A DNA stretch of 8,112 nucleotides, from NCBI GenBank assembly GCA_015222065.1, contig JADFUQ010000085.1, positions 1 to 8,112 on the forward strand, in the 5' to 3' direction. Positions within the stretch are counted from its first letter, which is position 1. Each line of letters opens with the position of its first letter. Of this stretch, positions 6,253 to 8,112 are shown piece after piece. Source of the stretch: Bacteroidota bacterium (lineage in GTDB: Bacteria > Bacteroidota > Bacteroidia > Bacteroidales > VadinHA17). Position numbers and translations under genes: made by a program. Below the pieces are notes generated by a model. That model did no database searches and was not told the origin of the DNA. It worked only from the letters and a program-made list of their open reading frames with translations.

Positions 6253-7836
6253 TTATGCCTGCCATGGTCGTTTCCTTTCCAGACCTCCATTCAATGTATT
6301 CAGTGCTATATTCACATCATCAACGATCTGAAAATCATACATACCAACACATATAAAATCAGCGCCATTCTTAAAAGCATATGGAAAACCTTCTTTAGGA
6401 TGGATAGCACCCGCGGCAAGAATTTTGAATGCAATCCAGGGTTCTTCTAAATCGTTCATAAATGCAATAGTCCCATCAGGATTGGTACACCAGATATTAT
6501 CATGTTCTTCCTCTGGTTTAGCTGACCAATAGTTGGTGTGGTGCAGGGTTTTTACCCAAAAATCAGGTTTGATACCAGCCTTTACACATTCCTGTATGGT
6601 TTCAAGCTTATGGGCCCCTATACCGGCAGGCAATCCATTTTGTCTGATAAAGTCAAGTGCCTTGCCAATTTCTTCAACCTTCCCTTCATTGACCATCTGG
6701 TCTGCTATTCCTCCCTGAACATAACAGGCATGAGCTCCGCCATCTATGGATAATTTAATTCCTTTAATAATATCCTTCCCATAAGCACAGTCGGATATAA
6801 ACTGAATTTTACCACCTTCTTTTCTCCAGTATTCATTGATCACCCTGCATAATTGGGGATTGGTTAAGATCGTGTTTATCCCACATGCTTCGGCAAGCTG
6901 AAAGGTGTCAAATACTTTCCGGTCAGTGTGATAGGCTTTTACCAATTTTGAAGCATAGATCAAATCACGTGCATGAGCCCAGCCGCCTATTAAATTACCA
7001 CCCAGGAACAACCGGCTTATTTTAATATTTTTGATTTTACCATAAGGAAGATGGCCTTTCATATCCTTAAGGTCCGAATAAATAAAAGTTTTTAAGGTGC
7101 TACCTGAGGTTGCATCCGGTCTGTCTTCTGCATAGTCCGTCAGGTATTTTTCCTCAAAGCTTTCCCATTTACGTTTTTTGTAAAAAGCATAGATGAATGA
7201 TCCAAACATAGGCAGAGTTATCAGTTGCTTTAGTAATTCTCTACGTTTGTGCGTTGGAGAAAGAGATGGTTTGACAAAAGATTTATCAACTGTAGAAATT
7301 TTCTTTTCAATGATTTCAGATTTAATTTTTCCCTTCCATAACCGCGAAATAAAATAATCCAATCCTATAAATTTACCCGTCCTGAAGAATAACAGAACAA
7401 AGAGAACAGTTAATTCAATAAAGTTCTTATCAATAATCAGGTAATGCCCTTCGTGAAATACTCTAGTGCTGGATTCAATAAAAGGCGGATTAGCAATATA
7501 ATACAGACCAAGCAGTAATATCCCTGAAATTGTGGCCAGACGTGTAAACAAACCAAAAAATAATCCAAGACCTATTAGAATTAATCCCCAGGTATTTACA
7601 AAATCAACTACTTGTAAAACTTCGGAATTAGCTGCTATCCAGTGAAATAATCCTGAAAAGATCCAGGATGATTCGATTAAGTAACCCGCAGATGTCCAGT
7701 TTTGATCTAGTAATTTAATAATCCCTTCATATAGAAATTGCCAGCCTATGAATATTCGGAGAGCAACCAGAAAATATATATGAATTGATGTGGAGACCAG
7801 GGGTTTTCTGGTTTGTTTTTCTTTATCGTTTGTCAT
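6253..7836 (-). CDS. DoxX-like membrane domain fused to a TIM-barrel-like domain of unknown activity
   Basis: This 527-residue protein has three parts. Residues about 18-165 resemble a DoxX/DoxD-type membrane protein with four hydrophobic helices (about 20-40, 80-96, 101-117, 138-152; motifs LRIFIGWQFLYEGIIKL and GLFTRLATISGILLLGLYYI). Residues 197-218 (HKRRELLKQLITLPMFGSFI) look like a Tat signal peptide, twin arginine then a hydrophobic stretch, but placed internally. Residues about 268-515 look like a TIM barrel: ISRLFLGGNLIGGWAHARD, GINTILTNPQ, GGAHACYVQGG, GLPAGIGAHKLETI, KILAAGAIHPKEGF and GADFICVGMYDFQI. The start resembles aldo/keto reductases, but I cannot place their Asp-Tyr-Lys-His tetrad, so the reaction is unknown. 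DoxX relatives take part in membrane redox reactions with quinone, so an extracytoplasmic oxidoreductase is one guess. Basic KKRK after the hydrophobic stretch makes topology uncertain. A gene remnant follows 10 bases downstream. No clear promoter was found. Confidence 0.85.
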   Translation of the reverse strand: MTNDKEKQTRKPLVSTSIHIYFLVALRIFIGWQFLYEGIIKLLDQNWTSAGYLIESSWIFSGLFHWIAANSEVLQVVDFVNTWGLILIGLGLFFGLFTRLATISGILLLGLYYIANPPFIESSTRVFHEGHYLIIDKNFIELTVLFVLLFFRTGKFIGLDYFISRLWKGKIKSEIIEKKISTVDKSFVKPSLSPTHKRRELLKQLITLPMFGSFIYAFYKKRKWESFEEKYLTDYAEDRPDATSGSTLKTFIYSDLKDMKGHLPYGKIKNIKISRLFLGGNLIGGWAHARDLIYASKLVKAYHTDRKVFDTFQLAEACGINTILTNPQLCRVINEYWRKEGGKIQFISDCAYGKDIIKGIKLSIDGGAHACYVQGGIADQMVNEGKVEEIGKALDFIRQNGLPAGIGAHKLETIQECVKAGIKPDFWVKTLHHTNYWSAKPEEEHDNIWCTNPDGTIAFMNDLEEPWIAFKILAAGAIHPKEGFPYAFKNGADFICVGMYDFQIVDDVNIALNTLNGGLERKRPWQA

Positions 7837-7953
7837 GATGATTAAGGTTTAAAAGATTAATACTGAGAAAAGCCTGAAATATTTGAGTGTAATTTAAACC
7901 GAACAACGGGTTATATTTTCTATAAAAAAGTAATCTGAATTTCTTATGCTCTG

Positions 7954-8050
7954 TTTCACTTTAAACCACAGTGAAATATGCTCCTTCCCTGGTGAAATAT
8001 TTTCGTGCCTCAAATTTCACAGGGCAGGCGTCGCATTTCACGTGGCAAGC
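7954..8050. repeat. Cluster of nested inverted repeats built on TTTCAC/GTGAAA
   Basis: Five copies of the hexamer occur: TTTCAC at 7954, 8015 and 8036, and its complement GTGAAA at 7971 and 7993. The last four are 21-22 bases apart. TTTCACT (7954-7960) pairs with AGTGAAA (7970-7976). CCCTGGTGAAAT (7987-7998) pairs with ATTTCACAGGG (8014-8024) with one bulge. Around these, CCACAGTGAAATATGC (7966-7981) pairs with GCATTTCACGTGG (8033-8045). The right half is also a direct repeat: ATTTCACAGGGCAGGC (8014-8029) and ATTTCACGTGGCAAGC (8035-8050), 13 of 16 identical. It lies 118 bases upstream of the fusion gene. It may be a dispersed intergenic repeat or an operator cluster. Confidence 0.75.
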
Positions 8051-8055
8051 TTTTT

Positions 8056-8083
8056 ATCCTGACGAACCTCTGGTTGTCAGGAT
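8056..8083. repeat. Strong hairpin next to the window edge
   Basis: ATCCTGAC (8056-8063) and AACC (8065-8068) pair with GGTT (8072-8075) and GTCAGGAT (8076-8083): 12 base pairs, one bulged G and a 3-base loop. On the plus strand TTTTT and TCTTTT follow at 8091-8100, seven or more bases after the stem, which is loose for an intrinsic terminator; the minus strand has no T-run after it. It may belong to the adjacent repeat cluster. Confidence 0.6.
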
Positions 8084-8112
8084 CTTCGACTTTTTGTCTT
8101 TTATCTTCTGCA

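Noticed and set aside
7837..7953. Promoter of the fusion gene
   Set aside because: No TAnnTTTG with a spaced TTG was found on the minus strand; nearest matches are poor, so no feature is called.

Overview
The window looks like chromosomal DNA of a member of the Bacteroidota, probably class Bacteroidia. The evidence is an AT-rich sequence, a Bacteroidota-type ECF sigma factor, a FecR-like anti-sigma factor with a DUF4974-like tail, a TonB-dependent receptor with STN and carboxypeptidase-like N-terminal domains, a DUF4249 lipoprotein, and promoter-like TAnnTTTG boxes. No rRNA, tRNA, CRISPR array or intact transposase gene is visible. All intact genes are on the minus strand, so transcription runs from high to low coordinates.

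The left two thirds (1-5748) is one functional block. In transcription order it is: ECF sigma factor (5164-5748, TTG start); a 428-bp spacer with an 8-bp tandem repeat array; FecR-type anti-sigma factor (3704-4735); a 294-bp spacer with a 163-bp MITE-like palindromic element; STN-domain TonB-dependent receptor (749-3409); and a DUF4249 lipoprotein (1-749, cut by the window edge) whose start overlaps the receptor stop as TGATG. This is the layout of a FecIRA-like trans-envelope signalling system. The outer-membrane receptor binds an unknown cargo, its periplasmic STN domain contacts the anti-sigma factor, and the sigma factor is released to act on target genes. There is no SusD-like partner; the DUF4249 lipoprotein takes that place. 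A good housekeeping-type promoter directly before the receptor suggests that receptor and lipoprotein can be transcribed apart from the sigma/anti-sigma pair.

The right third holds a separate unit. Gene 6253-7836 encodes an unusual fusion: a DoxX-like membrane domain, an internal Tat-signal-like segment, and a C-terminal TIM-barrel-like domain of unknown reaction. Ten bases downstream lies a decayed fragment of another gene (about 5901-6242), readable only by switching frames and passing a stop. It is followed by a terminator-like hairpin that separates this unit from the sigma operon. The rightmost 150 bp, upstream of the fusion gene, is a dense set of nested inverted repeats built on TTTCAC/GTGAAA with roughly 21-22-bp spacing, followed by a strong hairpin.

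The most unusual items are the DoxX/TIM-barrel fusion, the MITE-like element whose terminal repeat supplies the anti-sigma stop codon, the 8-bp array between sigma and anti-sigma genes, and the GTGAAA repeat cluster. The sigma/anti-sigma/receptor block is a recognisable system type with unknown cargo, not a new class.
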